Assembly: GCA_002840975.1 (NCBI GenBank)
Contig: PHDN01000006.1
Span: 62,001 to 126,000 of the forward strand
DNA: 64,000 nucleotides
Direction of reading: 5' to 3'
Source of the DNA: Bacteroidetes bacterium HGW-Bacteroidetes-16
Lineage (GTDB): Bacteria; Bacteroidota; Bacteroidia; Bacteroidales; F082
This document shows, piece after piece, positions 42,437 to 51,892 of this stretch. Positions within the stretch are counted from its first letter, which is position 1. Every line of letters starts with the position of its first letter. The notes beneath the pieces are model-generated. The model was not told the origin of the DNA, did no database searches, and saw only the letters and a list, made by a program, of their open reading frames with translations. Position numbers and translations under genes: made by a program.

Positions 42437-42757
42437 ATGAAATTAATGCTTATTTTACTGCAGGCAGCCGAATCATCCGAAAGTAGCTGGATGTCAATGT
42501 TGCCCTTGTTTTTAATTTTGATCGTGTTCTATTTTTTCTTCATCCGTCCACAGACAAAAAAGACGAAGGAACAGAAAAAATTCAGAGAAGCACTTCAGAA
42601 AGGCCAGAAAGTGGTTACCTTGGGGGGGATCCATGGTAAAATAGTAGAAGTAAACGAAACTACCGTGGTTCTTGATATTAGTGGAGGACAGGTGAAAATT
42701 ACCGTTGAAAAGAGTGCTATCGTGGTGGACATAACCGAGGTAGGCCAGACAAAGTAG
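42437..42757 (+). CDS. yajC: Preprotein translocase subunit YajC
   Basis: The 106-residue protein has one N-terminal TM (about 18-37: [18 protein letters not shown]) followed by [34 protein letters not shown], the typical YajC core. It associates with SecDF in the inner membrane. It follows the DUF1573 gene by 20 nt; an intrinsic terminator downstream separates it in part from ybbR. Confidence 0.95.
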   Translation: MKLMLILLQAAESSESSWMSMLPLFLILIVFYFFFIRPQTKKTKEQKKFREALQKGQKVVTLGGIHGKIVEVNETTVVLDISGGQVKITVEKSAIVVDITEVGQTK

Positions 42758-42791
42758 TTTATTTCAATTTTATTGAAACAAAATTAACTTC

Positions 42792-42824
42792 CCGGAGTAT
42801 GACCATTCAGGCTCCGGTTTTTTT
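42792..42824 (+). terminator. Hairpin and T-run directly before ybbR
   Basis: CCGGAG (42792-42797) pairs with CTCCGG (42812-42817) over a 14-nt loop and is followed by seven T (42818-42824). The ATG of ybbR begins at 42825. It could end the yajC transcript, or act as an attenuator. Confidence 0.75.
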
Positions 42825-43826
42825 ATGAAGGTACTAACAACAAATACGGTAGGAAAAGAAAAGACCACGGATTATTTTCGCTTTTTCAGGAAAATTAAAC
42901 GCGATCATTTCATCTTTTTCATGTGTATCGTTATCGCTTCCTTGTTTTGGTTGCTGATCAAACTTTCGGAAGTATATACGGTAACTTATGTTTTTAATGT
43001 TAATTACAACCATGTGCCTGTAAAAAAGCGACTTACATCGCTTGTCGACAGTTCACTAACTGCTGATGTAACAGCGCGTGGTTTCGAGTTAATCAACATG
43101 GGTTTTGGAAAAGAGACGATCACTTTGTCCATCGACTTGAGAAAATATCAGCTTATCCATGACAAAGGTACTTCCTACTATATTTATACCCAGGAATTAA
43201 GAAAACGGCTTGCGGAACAATTGAGAGTTGAAGAATCGAATATCCTGTTTTCTGAAAACAGGGTTGCTTTTGTCCTTGAAGATTTGAAAAGTAAAAAAGT
43301 AAGCGTAGTCCCGCGATACACAATTCATTTTAAGGATGAGTTTGGTGCCTACCTTGATGCACGAGTTGTACCCGATCATGTGGAAGTGTTTGGACCGGCA
43401 ACTGCCCTCGACACTTTATCATCGGTTTACACCCGCGAAAGTATTTTTAACAACATTGAATCCGATTTAAAAGCGAGTTTGCTACTGGAAAATAAGCACC
43501 CGGATATATTCAATTACAGCATTAGTAAGGTTTCGTTAGATGTTGATGTGGAGCGTTTTACCGAATCATCACTGGTGGTTCCCATCAATCAGTATGCGGG
43601 TTCAATTCCAATAAAGACATTTCCTTCCTCCGTAAAGATATTATATAAAGTAGCCCAAATAGACTTTAACAAGGTTCAGGTAAGTCAGTTTAATGTGTCC
43701 TTTGACCTTAGGGAAATAAACTTGAAAGAGACTACAAAATTGCATTTGATAGTTGATAAGCAGCCGGCTTGCGTGTCGAATATCCGAATGGAACCTGTTG
43801 ACGTGGAATTTTTGATTATAAAGTAG
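42825..43826 (+). CDS. YbbR-domain protein (CdaR-like)
   Basis: The 333-residue protein has a cytoplasmic N-terminus of about 27 residues, one TM (FIFFMCIVIASLFWLLIKL), and repeated YbbR-like beta-domains (for example VSVVPRYTIHFKDEFGAYLDARVVPDHVEVFGPATALDTL). In Firmicutes, YbbR proteins regulate the cyclic di-AMP cyclase; no cyclase gene is visible here. The ATG comes directly after a terminator-like hairpin. coaE begins 2 nt after its stop. Confidence 0.82.
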   Translation: MKVLTTNTVGKEKTTDYFRFFRKIKRDHFIFFMCIVIASLFWLLIKLSEVYTVTYVFNVNYNHVPVKKRLTSLVDSSLTADVTARGFELINMGFGKETITLSIDLRKYQLIHDKGTSYYIYTQELRKRLAEQLRVEESNILFSENRVAFVLEDLKSKKVSVVPRYTIHFKDEFGAYLDARVVPDHVEVFGPATALDTLSSVYTRESIFNNIESDLKASLLLENKHPDIFNYSISKVSLDVDVERFTESSLVVPINQYAGSIPIKTFPSSVKILYKVAQIDFNKVQVSQFNVSFDLREINLKETTKLHLIVDKQPACVSNIRMEPVDVEFLIIK

Positions 43827-43828
43827 AA

Positions 43829-44413
43829 ATGAAACGCATTGGTTTGACCGGAAACATGGGAAGCGGTAAGTCGACAGTTGCCAGGATTTTCGAGGTGCTG
43901 AGGGTTCCGGTATTTTATTCAGATGAAGTGGCACGCCATCTTTATCAAAGAAATGATGTGAAAAAAGAACTGGCACTTTTGTTTCCAGACAATGATTTTT
44001 ATAAGAATGGAATTTTCCAGAAATCGGAATTGTCCGCGTTGGTGTTCTCTAACCCGGAATCTCTCCAAAAAATTAACCAACTCATCCATCCAATGGTGGA
44101 GCAGGAGTTCCAGTTGTGGGTGACTGGTTATAAACATGAACCCTATGTGGTTCAGGAAAGCGCTATCCTATTTGAAAACAGGCTCCAGAGCCGATTTGAT
44201 AGCATCATCCATGTGGCTGCCGGGGAGGAAACCAGGAAATTCAGGATTATGCAACGTGATCATATAGAAATTGACAGAGTAGAAGCCAGGATGAAGAATC
44301 AACTTCCCGAAAGGGAAAAACGCCTGTTGGCTGATTACATCATCGAAAACAATGGAAACCAATTGCTTATTCCCCAGGTGATGACCTTACATCAGGTGTT
44401 TTCGGAGAAATAG
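43829..44413 (+). CDS. coaE: Dephospho-CoA kinase
   Basis: The 194-residue P-loop kinase has GLTGNMGSGKSTVARIF (Walker A), SDEVARHLYQ (DxD-type substrate site), and VVQESAILFENRL followed by RIMQRDHIEIDRVEARM (lid). It makes the last step of CoA synthesis, phosphorylating the 3'-OH of dephospho-CoA. It is coupled to ybbR with a 2-nt gap and ends the operon. Confidence 0.94.
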   Translation: MKRIGLTGNMGSGKSTVARIFEVLRVPVFYSDEVARHLYQRNDVKKELALLFPDNDFYKNGIFQKSELSALVFSNPESLQKINQLIHPMVEQEFQLWVTGYKHEPYVVQESAILFENRLQSRFDSIIHVAAGEETRKFRIMQRDHIEIDRVEARMKNQLPEREKRLLADYIIENNGNQLLIPQVMTLHQVFSEK

Positions 44414-44535
44414 ATCAATACAACACAACCGTATAACCTGCTTCGAGAAACTTCTTTATTATACTTTCATCTCATTAATGTGGCAAACACAGGCTTTTAT
44501 TGCCGATAGGATGATCAATGAATAGAACTGGATTG

Positions 44536-44567
44536 ATTTCGTCTCATGGTAAATTATTTTAATTTTG
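44536..44567 (+). promoter_or_regulatory. Promoter ahead of tudor-like protein/aroK
   Basis: TTTC at 44537-44540 and TAATTTTG at 44560-44567 are 19 nt apart, fitting the Bacteroidota -33/-7 pattern. The leader to the ATG at 44623 is about 50 nt. Confidence 0.5.
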
Positions 44568-44622
44568 TAAAGAGAATTGATAAAATTGAAAGATTTCCCA
44601 TTACGGGACTAATGTTTAAAAT

Positions 44623-45168
44623 ATGGATGATATGGAGGCCATGACACCGGGAATAGGATCACGTGTTTCGCACCCCGAATTTGGTAATGGGGTGATAATT
44701 CAGGTTTACAGCGATAGCTATGAGATTACCTTTATGGATTATGGCGTAAAAACGGTGACTAAGTCATTTGACAAGTTGAAAGTGATAGATTTTCACGGTA
44801 GCGATACAGACCTGATTAGTTACGAAAAGGTGGAACGGGTATTTCGGCGGTTGTTAACTTCCATCAGCGATATACAGCATCCTGTTCATCTGGGAGATAA
44901 ATGGAAAGGCGGGAAATTGATCCTCAAACCCGGCAACGAAAGCCTGAAGGAGAAGGAAATTCCAATCGATCAGTTTTTTCATAAGATCGTGATGATCCGT
45001 GATCGTGTTCGCGTAATGGAACAAAGAATTAATACCGCTTCAGGTCTTGATGATGAAGAAAAGGTGTCGCTTCAGCAATATATTACCCGCATTTATGGCA
45101 GCCTGACCAGTTTTAACGTGCTCTTTGCCGACAAGGAGGACTATTTTGTGGGCGACAAAACTTCCTGA
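44623..45168 (+). CDS. Tudor-like domain protein, conserved in Bacteroidota
   Basis: The 181-residue protein begins with a small beta-barrel (GIGSRVSHPEFGNGVIIQVYSDSYEITFMDYGVKTVTKSF) like the tudor/KOW domain at the end of UvrD/PcrA helicases. The rest is helical with basic and acidic patches (HKIVMIRDRVRVMEQRI). Other possible starts are ATG codons 4 or 7. It ends immediately before aroK (the ATG follows the TGA by 1 nt), so the two are co-translated. Role unknown; nucleic-acid or RNA polymerase contact is a guess based on the tudor fold. Confidence 0.72.
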   Translation: MDDMEAMTPGIGSRVSHPEFGNGVIIQVYSDSYEITFMDYGVKTVTKSFDKLKVIDFHGSDTDLISYEKVERVFRRLLTSISDIQHPVHLGDKWKGGKLILKPGNESLKEKEIPIDQFFHKIVMIRDRVRVMEQRINTASGLDDEEKVSLQQYITRIYGSLTSFNVLFADKEDYFVGDKTS

Positions 45169-45169
45169 T

Positions 45170-45688
45170 ATGCGTCCGGTATATCTGATTGGTTTTATGG
45201 GAGCCGGGAAAAGCACCCTGGGTAAACGCCTTGCCTCAAAGTTAGGAGTTGACTTTCTTGACCTGGATATATTGTTTGAAGATAAATACAAGATCAACAT
45301 CCGGACATTTTTCGAAAAATATGGTGAATCATTATTTCGACAGTTTGAATATGACCTCATCAAATCGACTTTTGAGTTGCAGGATGTGGTGATTTCAACA
45401 GGAGGAGGAACCCCTTGTTTTTACGATGCCATGAACCTCATGAAATTGAATGGAACAACTGTTTATATGGAAGCTTCACCCGCCAGACTTGCCAGCCGGT
45501 TGATGAATTCAAAGCGCCAACGTCCGCTGGTAGCCGGGAAATCACCTGATGAACTCCTGGAGTTTATCACTGAAAAGCTACTCCAACGGGAATATTGGTA
45601 TCAGCAGGCTCACCTGAAGGTAGATGCGATCAACCCCGATTTTGAGGTACTGATTAATGATATCAATATACTTGGTAAAGAAAAGTAA
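45170..45688 (+). CDS. aroK: Shikimate kinase
   Basis: From ATG 45170 (MRPVYLIGFMGAGKSTLGKRLA) the protein has 172 residues, the usual size; an in-frame TTG at 45125 would overlap the previous gene by 44 nt and is not used. It has Walker A (GFMGAGKST), DLDILFE, the shikimate-binding GGGTPCF, and the lid RQRPL. It phosphorylates shikimate in aromatic amino-acid synthesis (EC 2.7.1.71). It converges with rlmD with a 13-nt gap. Confidence 0.95.
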   Translation: MRPVYLIGFMGAGKSTLGKRLASKLGVDFLDLDILFEDKYKINIRTFFEKYGESLFRQFEYDLIKSTFELQDVVISTGGGTPCFYDAMNLMKLNGTTVYMEASPARLASRLMNSKRQRPLVAGKSPDELLEFITEKLLQREYWYQQAHLKVDAINPDFEVLINDINILGKEK

Positions 45689-45701
45689 GGTAAATTCAAA
45701 C

Positions 45702-47135
45702 TTATATTCTCTCCAACAAAACCACGTTTTCCACATGATGTGTTTGGGGAAACATATCCACGGGCTGAGCCTTCACAGCCTGATATTTTGCATTCAGGAT
45801 AGCAATATCACGCGACTGACTGGCAGGATTACAACTGATGTAGATTATTTTTTTTGGTTCCATCTCAAGGAGTTGGTAAAGAACCCTTTCGTGCATGCCT
45901 GCTCTTGGAGGATCAGTAATTACCACATCGGGTTTGCCATGTTTCCTGACAAAGTCACGATCGAGCACCCGGGCCATATCGCCTGCAAAATAGGTCGTAT
46001 TTTCAATACCATTGATATTTGCATTGATGCGTGCATCCAGAATGGCTTGTTCCACGTATTCAATACCTAATACATGTTTTACCGATCGGGCGATAAAAGC
46101 GGCAATCGTTCCTGTTCCGGTGTATAAATCGTACACCAACTCATTTCCAGTGAAACCGGCAAAATCGAAAGCCGCCTGATACAATTTACGTGCCTGCACC
46201 GGATTGGTCTGGTAAAATGAGATAGGGCCTACTTTAAATTTTAAATCAGGTTGTCCCGCCACCGGCGCTTCCATTTTTTCCATGATAAACGGATCGCCTT
46301 TGTAAAGCTGTACTTCCAGGTCGGTGATGATGTCGTTTACTTTTTCATTTATTACATACATCATGGAGGTAATCTCTGGAAAACGGACCGTGAGGTATTC
46401 CAGTAATTCCCTCTTATTCAGGTCATCATATTTGAAAACTACAATCACCATCACGTCGCCGGTGGTTGAAGTTCTGATGATTAAATTGCGGAGCAGCCCT
46501 TCACCGGTATGAAGGTTATAAAATGAGAGATCGTGTTCAATGGCGAATTCCTTCACTGCCAACCGGATAGCATTGGAGGGGTCGCACTGCAAATAGCATT
46601 TGTCGATGTCAAGCACTTTATTAAACATTCCGGGAAGGTGAAATCCCAATCCCTGGGTGTTGACCGGGCCTCCTTCTTCGGCCGGGGTATCGAGTTGAGT
46701 CAGCCATCGACGATCTGTAAACGTAAATTCAAGTTTGTTTCGGTAAAAAAAAGGCTGATCACTGGCAATGATGGGCAAATATTCGTCAACTGCTACTTTT
46801 CCGATGCGTTGAAAATGATCTTTTACCTGTTGTTCTTTGAATCTGGATTGCTCTTCATAGCTGATATGTTGCCATTTGCAACCTCCGCACAAACCAAAGT
46901 GTGTACATGTGGGTGTGGTTCTGGATTCAGAAAGATGGTGAAAATGAATGGCTTTTCCTTCAAGATAACTTGACCTTTTTCGGGTAATCTGTACATCTAC
47001 GATATCGCCCGGAGCTGTATAGGGTATAAATACGACCTTCTCGTTGTAGTATGCCAGTGATTTTCCTTCTGCACCGGCTTTCATCACTTCAAGGTTTTCG
47101 AGGATTGGCAGCGGTGGCTTTTTTATCCGTCCCAT
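45702..47135 (-). CDS. rlmD: 23S rRNA (uracil-5-)-methyltransferase RlmD/TrmA family
   Basis: From ATG 47135 (MGRIKKPPLPILENLEV) the protein has about 477 residues. A TRAM-like N-terminus is followed by a 4Fe-4S cluster motif CTHFGLCGGCKW, then the AdoMet-binding LYTGTGTIAAFIAR, the catalytic ITDPPRAGMHE and SCNPASQSRD with the active cysteine. It methylates U in 23S rRNA (U1939 type) using AdoMet; assignment to RlmD rather than a TrmA paralogue is from the N-terminal cluster. A TACCTTTG box lies about 20 nt upstream of this start. Confidence 0.9.
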   Translation of the reverse strand: MGRIKKPPLPILENLEVMKAGAEGKSLAYYNEKVVFIPYTAPGDIVDVQITRKRSSYLEGKAIHFHHLSESRTTPTCTHFGLCGGCKWQHISYEEQSRFKEQQVKDHFQRIGKVAVDEYLPIIASDQPFFYRNKLEFTFTDRRWLTQLDTPAEEGGPVNTQGLGFHLPGMFNKVLDIDKCYLQCDPSNAIRLAVKEFAIEHDLSFYNLHTGEGLLRNLIIRTSTTGDVMVIVVFKYDDLNKRELLEYLTVRFPEITSMMYVINEKVNDIITDLEVQLYKGDPFIMEKMEAPVAGQPDLKFKVGPISFYQTNPVQARKLYQAAFDFAGFTGNELVYDLYTGTGTIAAFIARSVKHVLGIEYVEQAILDARINANINGIENTTYFAGDMARVLDRDFVRKHGKPDVVITDPPRAGMHERVLYQLLEMEPKKIIYISCNPASQSRDIAILNAKYQAVKAQPVDMFPQTHHVENVVLLERI

Positions 47136-47153
47136 ATGGTTATTGTTGGGCGG

Positions 47154-47161
47154 CAAAGGTA
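47154..47161 (-). promoter_or_regulatory. Promoter box of rlmD
   Basis: The minus strand reads TACCTTTG, 18 nt before the ATG at 47135. This supports that ATG as the true start. Confidence 0.5.
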
Positions 47162-47175
47162 ACAAAAAGAAGAGG

Positions 47176-47886
47176 TTAAAAATTCGGTTTTAAGGAATAG
47201 GTTCTGTAATAATCGTCAATAATTTGAACAGCTTCCTCAATGCTGTCAACCAGTTGAAAAATTTCCATGTCTTTTTCAGCCACTTTTCCTTCAGCAAGCA
47301 TTTTTTCTTTGATCCAATTTAATAATCCTCCCCAGTAGTCTTTGCTAATGAGAACAATAGGAAACTGAATAAGCTTATGTGTCTGGATGAGTGTGATGGC
47401 TTCGAACAGTTCATCCATGGTTCCAAAACCACCCGGTAGTACAACGTAACCTTGAGAGTAACGCATAAACATCACTTTACGGGTAAAGAAATAATCGAAC
47501 TGCAAGAGTTTGTCAGGGTCGATGTATTCGTTGGCCTTTTGTTCGAAAGGAAGGTTGATGTTGAGCCCGACAGATTTTCCGCCGGAAATGTGTGCTCCTT
47601 TATTGGCTGCTTCCATGGCGCCCGGGCCGCCACCTGTAATAATGCCAAATCCTTTCTTTGCCAGGAGATAAGCCAATTCTTCAGCCATGTGGTAACATCT
47701 GTCACCGGGTTTGGTACGTGCCGATCCAAAAACAGCCACACATGGACCTATTTTGGCCAGGTTTTCGTAACCATCCACCAACTCAGCCATGATTTTAAAT
47801 ACCGACCAACTGTCGTGTGCCCTGATCTCGTTCCAGGGTTTTGATTCTATTTTGTGGTGCAAAGGGGTGAAATCTTCTTCGATCAT
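47176..47886 (-). CDS. LOG-family Rossmann-fold protein (TIGR00730-like)
   Basis: The 236-residue protein has GGGPGAMEAANKGAH and PGGFGTMDELFEAITLIQTHK, the paired hallmark motifs of LOG/lysine decarboxylase-like proteins. Many of these are cytokinin riboside 5'-monophosphate phosphoribohydrolases, removing ribose phosphate from modified AMP. The substrate here is not shown by the sequence. It lies upstream of rlmD on the same strand with a 40-nt gap. Confidence 0.9.
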   Translation of the reverse strand: MIEEDFTPLHHKIESKPWNEIRAHDSWSVFKIMAELVDGYENLAKIGPCVAVFGSARTKPGDRCYHMAEELAYLLAKKGFGIITGGGPGAMEAANKGAHISGGKSVGLNINLPFEQKANEYIDPDKLLQFDYFFTRKVMFMRYSQGYVVLPGGFGTMDELFEAITLIQTHKLIQFPIVLISKDYWGGLLNWIKEKMLAEGKVAEKDMEIFQLVDSIEEAVQIIDDYYRTYSLKPNF

Positions 47887-47987
47887 TGTAAAGGTTATTA
47901 AATAGATGACAAAAAACAGGACAAGATACGCAAATTCCAGGTAAATTGTTGTTTAGTATTCACTTTTACATCGTTTTGGTTTAAAAT

Positions 47988-50840
47988 TTATCGGATATTT
48001 CTTTTTAGTTCTTCCAAGATAAATGGAGCCGTTCGGCTTTCCGGGTTTAACGCGACTTGTTCAGGAGTGCCTTCACAAATAATCCGGCCTCCGGCACTTC
48101 CTCCTTCCGGGCCAATGTCAATAATATGGTCGGCCACTTTGATAACCTCCATGTTGTGTTCAATAATGATAACGGTATTGCCCTTGCCAACCAGTTTGTC
48201 GAGTACGCCAAGCAAAACCTTCACATCTTCAAAATGAAGTCCGGTGGTTGGCTCATCCAAAATGTAAAGTGTGTTGCCGGTGTCTTTTTTAGCCAACTCG
48301 CCAGCTAATTTTACACGCTGTGCCTCTCCACCTGAAATGGTGGTAGACGATTGTCCCAGGGTAATATATCCCAGTCCGACATCCTGAAGGGTTTTGAGTT
48401 TATGTACTATAAACGAAATGTTTTCGAAAAACAGTACCGCCTGATTAATGGTCATGTTCAGCACATCGTTGATTGATTTGCCTTTGAAACGAACCTCCAG
48501 GGTTTCCCGGTTATAGCGTTTTCCGTTGCAATCTTCGCACAGCACGTATACATCAGGCAAAAAGTTCATTTCGATGGTTTGTACGCCTGCGCCTTTACAT
48601 TTTTCGCATCTTCCGCCTTTCACATTGAACGAAAACCTACCGGGTTTGTATCCCCTGATTTTGGCCTCGGGCAGGGTGCCAAACAGTTTCCTGATTTCGT
48701 CAAAGACTTTGGTATAGGTAGCCGGATTCGACCGGGGGGTACGTCCTATAGGCGACTGGTCGATTTCGATGACTTTGTCGATGTGGGTAACACCATCGAT
48801 GCTGACATAAGGCAAGGGGTTTTGCAACGAGTGGTAAAAGTGCCTGCTCAGGATCGGGTACAGGGTTTCGTTGATCAGAGAAGATTTCCCGCTTCCGGAA
48901 ACGCCTGTAATGCAGATGAGTTTTCCCAATGGGAGGCTCAGGTTTACATGGTTTAGGTTATTACCGGTGGCACCGAAAAGATGAATAAATTTTCCATTGC
49001 CGGGTCGGCGTATTTTGGGGATGGGGATAAACCTTTTTCCATTCAGGTAGTCGGCGGTAATGGTGTCGATTTTTTGAATTTCATCAGGAGTTCCTGCCGC
49101 CATAATTTCCCCACCGTGCATCCCTGCCCCGGGTCCAATGTCAACAACAAAATCGGCTGCCATGATGGTGTCTTTGTCGTGTTCTACCACGATCACTGAA
49201 TTGCCAATATCCCTTAAATCCTGCAAGGCTTTAATTAGTTTTTGGTTGTCGCGCTGATGGAGTCCGATGCTGGGTTCATCGAGTATATACAGAACACCGG
49301 TAAGCTGTGAGCCAATTTGGGTCGCCAGTCTGATTCGCTGCGATTCTCCTCCCGATAGGCTCTTGGCCGGTCTGAAGAGGTTCAGATAACCAATCCCCAC
49401 ATCCAGTAAAAAATCCAATCGATTGTTGATTTCCCTAAGGATTTCATGTCCGATGATTTGCTGTTTGCTGCTCATGGCGATTTCAACTGTTTCGAGCCAT
49501 TGTCGCAAATCAACGAGGTCCATCAGGGCCAGTTCGGCAATGTTTTTCCCGTGAATCTTAAAATGCAGTGATTCTTTTTTCAACCGGGCTCCTGCACATT
49601 CAAGGCATGGATGTTGATTCATAAATCCATCAGCCCATTGTTTAGTGCTTTGACCGCCTGAATCATTACCGAAATTTTCGATGTATTGTATCGCTCCTTC
49701 AAAATTCAAGGTGTAGGATGAGGTGATGCCGAGGTATTCTTTTTTTACCGTAAATGTTTCATTCGAACCGTGAAGTATTACCTGCATGCCTTCGGGTGAA
49801 ATGTCTTTTATGGGAGTTGAAAGTGTGAATCCGTATTTTAATCCAATGGATTCCAGTTGGTTAAAAAGCCAGTTGGCTTTATATTCTCCAAAAGGTTTTA
49901 TTCCTCCCCGTTTTATGCTTAGGTTGTTGTCGGGAATAATTTTTTCGAGGTCTACTTCTTTTACCATGCCCAGGCCATTGCAAACAGGGCAGGCGCCATA
50001 GGGTGAATTAAAAGAAAAGGAATTGGGTTCGGGTTCATCATAGGACAAACCTGTTACCGGGCACATGAGTTTTCGGCTAAAATGTCGGATAGTATTGGTT
50101 TCTGTATCCAGAACGATCATGGAACCTTTGCCCAATTTCATGGTTTGTGTTACGGTGCGACGGATACGTTCTTTATCGGGATTGTGCAGGTCGATGCGGT
50201 CTACAACCACTTCAATGTCATGTACTTTGTATCTGTCGAGTTGCATTCCAAACTTGATTTCCTGAACTGTGCCATCGACGCGCACTTTTAAATATCCTTG
50301 TTGCCGGACCTGATCGAGCAATTCGCGGTAATGGCCTTTTCTTCCTTTGACCAATGGTGCCAGCACCATCATTTTTTTTCCGTCGAAATGCGTCATGATG
50401 AGTGCAGTAATTTCATCTTCCGAATATTGCACCATTTTTTCACCCGATAAGTAGGAATAGGCCTCGCCAGCCCGGGCAAAAAGCAATCGCAAAAAATCGT
50501 ACACTTCAGTAATTGTTCCAACTGTCGACCTGGGATTCCGGTTTACCGATTTTTGTTCGATGGAAATTACCGGGCTAAGCCCGTTGATTTTATCCACATC
50601 GGGTCGTTCCATATTTCCGATAAACTGACGTGCATAGGCTGAGAATGTTTCCATATATCTCCGTTGACCTTCAGCGTATATGGTGTCGAAAGCCAGGGAT
50701 GATTTACCACTCCCGCTTAGACCTGTAATCACAACAAGCTGGTTGCGTGGAATAACAATGTCAATATTTTTCAGGTTGTGTACACGTGCGCCCAGTACTT
50801 CCAGGTATTGATTTTGATATTGATTTTTGTTCTTAGTCAT
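47988..50840 (-). CDS. uvrA: Excinuclease ABC subunit A
   Basis: From ATG 50840 (MTKNKNQYQNQYLEVLGARVHNL) the protein has 950 residues, the usual size; a far-upstream in-frame start (51029) is in the transglycosylase gene. It has two ABC modules with GLSGSGKSSLAFDT and GVSGSGKSSLINET, and zinc fingers with paired CxxC motifs (CPVCNGLG; CEKCKGAG; CEDCNGKRY). It is the damage-recognition subunit of nucleotide excision repair. The start overlaps the preceding stop as ATGA, so it is coupled to the lytic transglycosylase. Confidence 0.96.
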   Translation of the reverse strand: MTKNKNQYQNQYLEVLGARVHNLKNIDIVIPRNQLVVITGLSGSGKSSLAFDTIYAEGQRRYMETFSAYARQFIGNMERPDVDKINGLSPVISIEQKSVNRNPRSTVGTITEVYDFLRLLFARAGEAYSYLSGEKMVQYSEDEITALIMTHFDGKKMMVLAPLVKGRKGHYRELLDQVRQQGYLKVRVDGTVQEIKFGMQLDRYKVHDIEVVVDRIDLHNPDKERIRRTVTQTMKLGKGSMIVLDTETNTIRHFSRKLMCPVTGLSYDEPEPNSFSFNSPYGACPVCNGLGMVKEVDLEKIIPDNNLSIKRGGIKPFGEYKANWLFNQLESIGLKYGFTLSTPIKDISPEGMQVILHGSNETFTVKKEYLGITSSYTLNFEGAIQYIENFGNDSGGQSTKQWADGFMNQHPCLECAGARLKKESLHFKIHGKNIAELALMDLVDLRQWLETVEIAMSSKQQIIGHEILREINNRLDFLLDVGIGYLNLFRPAKSLSGGESQRIRLATQIGSQLTGVLYILDEPSIGLHQRDNQKLIKALQDLRDIGNSVIVVEHDKDTIMAADFVVDIGPGAGMHGGEIMAAGTPDEIQKIDTITADYLNGKRFIPIPKIRRPGNGKFIHLFGATGNNLNHVNLSLPLGKLICITGVSGSGKSSLINETLYPILSRHFYHSLQNPLPYVSIDGVTHIDKVIEIDQSPIGRTPRSNPATYTKVFDEIRKLFGTLPEAKIRGYKPGRFSFNVKGGRCEKCKGAGVQTIEMNFLPDVYVLCEDCNGKRYNRETLEVRFKGKSINDVLNMTINQAVLFFENISFIVHKLKTLQDVGLGYITLGQSSTTISGGEAQRVKLAGELAKKDTGNTLYILDEPTTGLHFEDVKVLLGVLDKLVGKGNTVIIIEHNMEVIKVADHIIDIGPEGGSAGGRIICEGTPEQVALNPESRTAPFILEELKRNIR

Positions 50841-51805
50841 GAACCCTGGCGGTTTAATCCGTTCTTTTTCATCATTAGTTCTTGATGCGTCATATCGTAA
50901 GGCGCAAGAGGTATGTCGATATAATAAGTTTTGTTCTTCCTGTTTTTCAGGTAGTTTTCGCGAAGCCATGGATTGAATTGTTTCAACAGCTTGTAGCTGA
51001 TGTGATGGTCGTTTGCAAAAACAGCCCAATCATCCACTCTCTGGTTTACCATCACTTTTTTTGTAGGAATGTGAACATACACCTCATTATCACTCACAAA
51101 AAAACCATAATCCTGAGGGTTTTCTAGAATTAGTTTCATGGCCAGAATGCGATATATATATCTTGATGTTTCATCGCTCAACAGCAAATCGTAAAATGAG
51201 GTGGTTTTCTGCCGGTCGATTTGCCGGTTAATTCCATTTTGGCCTGCATTGTACGAAGCGGCTGCAAGTGTCCAGTTTCCGTAGGAGTTGTAGCTGTCGA
51301 GCAGGTATGCACAAGCCGCCACAGTGGATTTCACAACGTGATACCTTTCATCCACTTCATCGTCAATCTCCAGCCCATAATCTTTGCCGGTACCTTTTAA
51401 AAATTGCCAGAAACCCACTGCCCCTGCCGGAGAAACTACATTGGACAATCCACTTTCGATGATGGCAATATATTTAAGGTCAACTGGCAGGTGGTGGCTT
51501 ATCAGAATGGAATCGAAAAGAGGAAAATAGCGGCGGCTTTTTTTAATGAGAATGAGAGTTGCCGAATGCCAGTAAGTGTTTACCGTCATCTCCCTGTCGA
51601 GTGCTTCACGCACATAGAACAGATCGAGAGGCACCTCCTCCCCCGCGAAAGTCAGGGTGTCGGGGATGGGCAGCGAAACGATGCGGTAGTATTGTTCGTT
51701 GTTACCGGGTAGTTGCACTTGTTCGTGATGTGTTACCCTGTTCCATCCAAAAATGAGCAGCCCAATCAGCAGGATAAGTAATATATAGGAGATGTTTTTT
51801 TGCAT
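50837..51805 (-). CDS. Lytic transglycosylase, SLT domain
   Basis: The 322-residue protein has an N-terminal membrane anchor/signal (MQKNISYILLILLIGLLIFGW). The SLT domain includes DLKYIAIIESGLSNVVSPAGAVGFWQF (catalytic Glu in IIESG) and AAASYNAGQNGINRQI. It cleaves the MurNAc-GlcNAc bond of peptidoglycan with formation of 1,6-anhydroMurNAc. It resembles MltD without obvious C-terminal LysM repeats. It precedes uvrA with a 4-nt overlap. Confidence 0.9.
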   Translation of the reverse strand: MQKNISYILLILLIGLLIFGWNRVTHHEQVQLPGNNEQYYRIVSLPIPDTLTFAGEEVPLDLFYVREALDREMTVNTYWHSATLILIKKSRRYFPLFDSILISHHLPVDLKYIAIIESGLSNVVSPAGAVGFWQFLKGTGKDYGLEIDDEVDERYHVVKSTVAACAYLLDSYNSYGNWTLAAASYNAGQNGINRQIDRQKTTSFYDLLLSDETSRYIYRILAMKLILENPQDYGFFVSDNEVYVHIPTKKVMVNQRVDDWAVFANDHHISYKLLKQFNPWLRENYLKNRKNKTYYIDIPLAPYDMTHQELMMKKNGLNRQGS

Positions 51806-51892
51806 GTGTACACGAAAATAGCTGCCATTTTATGACAAACCGACAAACAGGTTTGATAAGCGCTGCAAAATTAATGAGATTTTTAAGTCAAG

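Noticed and set aside
44414-44622. RNA gene between coaE and the tudor-like protein
   Set aside because: No stable hairpin or terminator; only a promoter for the next gene was found.
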